Shown: in pieces, positions 13,062 to 13,432 of the stretch
Position numbering within the stretch: the stretch's first letter is position 1
How the letters are laid out: the number at the start of each line of letters is the position of its first letter
Assembly (NCBI GenBank): GCA_007117785.1
Contig: SKFV01000261.1
Coordinates: 1-13,432, forward strand
Direction of reading: 5' to 3'
Source of the DNA: Pseudomonas sp.
GTDB taxonomy: Bacteria; Pseudomonadota; Gammaproteobacteria; Pseudomonadales; Pseudomonadaceae
DNA: 13,432 nucleotides
Translations under genes and position numbers: made by a program
Notes under the pieces: generated by a model
The model's input: the letters and a program-made list of their open reading frames with translations, nothing else
What the model was told of the DNA's origin: nothing
Database searches by the model: none

Positions 13062-13432
13062 TCAATCGTTTTCGACGATCTCGCGGATACGTTTGAAAAT
13101 CTTGCGCGAGGCGGCGGGTGGCTTGTTTTCTGCCGCTTCCTTGGTGGCCTGACGAATCAGCTGACGCAGATTCTGGCGATCATCAGCGGCCTGCGGGTAG
13201 GACGCGATAAAGGCTTCCAGCTCATCGGGTTTGCCACTGACCAGCCGATCACGCCAGCGCTCCAGTTGGTGGAAGTGCTCGGCATGTGCCTGGCTGCTGC
13301 TGTCCATGCGTTCGATCAGCGCGCGAATGCTGTCGATATCTTCATCACGCACCAGTTTACCGACAAAGCTCAGGTGCCGCTTGAGTGCGCCACGTGCGGT
13401 ATGCCGCGGCGCTTCTTCCAGCGCCAGACGCA
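13062..13432 (-). CDS. darP: Ribosome maturation protein DarP (YjgA, DUF615), 5' part outside window
   Basis: The C-terminal 122 residues of a YjgA/DarP-type protein; the E. coli protein has about 183. It acts in late assembly of the 50S ribosomal subunit in the cytoplasm. The frame is open to the window edge, reading RLALEEAPRHTARGALKRH and then LSFVGKLVRDEDIDSIRAL, a family hallmark; the GTG at 13350-13352 is therefore an internal codon. The C-terminus is rich in Arg and Lys (KIFKRIREIVEND), in keeping with RNA contact. It converges on the second acyl-CoA dehydrogenase and ends at a shared terminator. In Pseudomonas the gene often lies beside pmbA, which could be just outside this window (inference). 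Confidence 0.9.
   Translation of the reverse strand, partial: RLALEEAPRHTARGALKRHLSFVGKLVRDEDIDSIRALIERMDSSSQAHAEHFHQLERWRDRLVSGKPDELEAFIASYPQAADDRQNLRQLIRQATKEAAENKPPAASRKIFKRIREIVEND

Noticed and set aside
1..13432. A defence island, prophage, integron or other mobile cluster
   Set aside because: All genes but two are conserved housekeeping families in a known Pseudomonas order. There are no integrases, transposases, direct-repeat boundaries or composition breaks visible by eye.

Overview
The window looks like ordinary chromosome from a member of the Pseudomonadaceae. The basis is gene content and order: an intact bioB-bioF-bioH-bioC-bioD run next to a divergent comF, with a roughly 600-residue acyl-CoA dehydrogenase on each side, plus moderately high GC and Pseudomonas-like protein sequences. 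A Halopseudomonas-type marine Pseudomonas would fit, but that is inference without a search. I see no insertion sequence, phage gene, CRISPR array, tRNA or rRNA.

Left part (1-4950, all minus strand, read right to left). comF (double zinc-ribbon phosphoribosyltransferase family) comes first, then srkA (stress-response kinase), then an acyl-CoA dehydrogenase. Beyond a perfect 13-bp hairpin lies the N-terminal third of a MscK-type mechanosensitive channel, cut by the window edge.

Centre (4929-9617). A divergent control region carries a well-formed BirA-type biotin operator that covers both the -35 box of the bioB promoter and the comF start codon. It is followed by bioB, bioF, bioH, bioC and bioD. 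Together these make and release pimeloyl-ACP (BioC, BioH) and convert it to biotin (BioF, BioD, BioB). bioA is not in the window. bioF/bioH and bioH/bioC overlap by the same eight bases. bioB and bioF are separated by 130 bp holding two mutually exclusive hairpins.

Right part (9618-13432). Two less usual genes follow. One is a 101-residue protein that looks like the two terminal helices of a flagellar rod or hook protein with the middle missing. The other is a SprA-related protein with an HEXXH metalloprotease motif. A 286-bp spacer then holds a sigma-70 promoter overlapped by two tandem PsrA-like fatty-acid-responsive operators, driving a second 600-residue acyl-CoA dehydrogenase. Two terminators separate this from a convergent, 5'-truncated darP (yjgA) gene.

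How the parts relate: the two best regulatory signals suggest that biotin status (BirA) controls the bio operon and long-chain fatty acids (PsrA) control the downstream dehydrogenase. Most genes are well-known families. The least described elements are the mini-rod protein, its HEXXH neighbour, and the RNA structures between genes.
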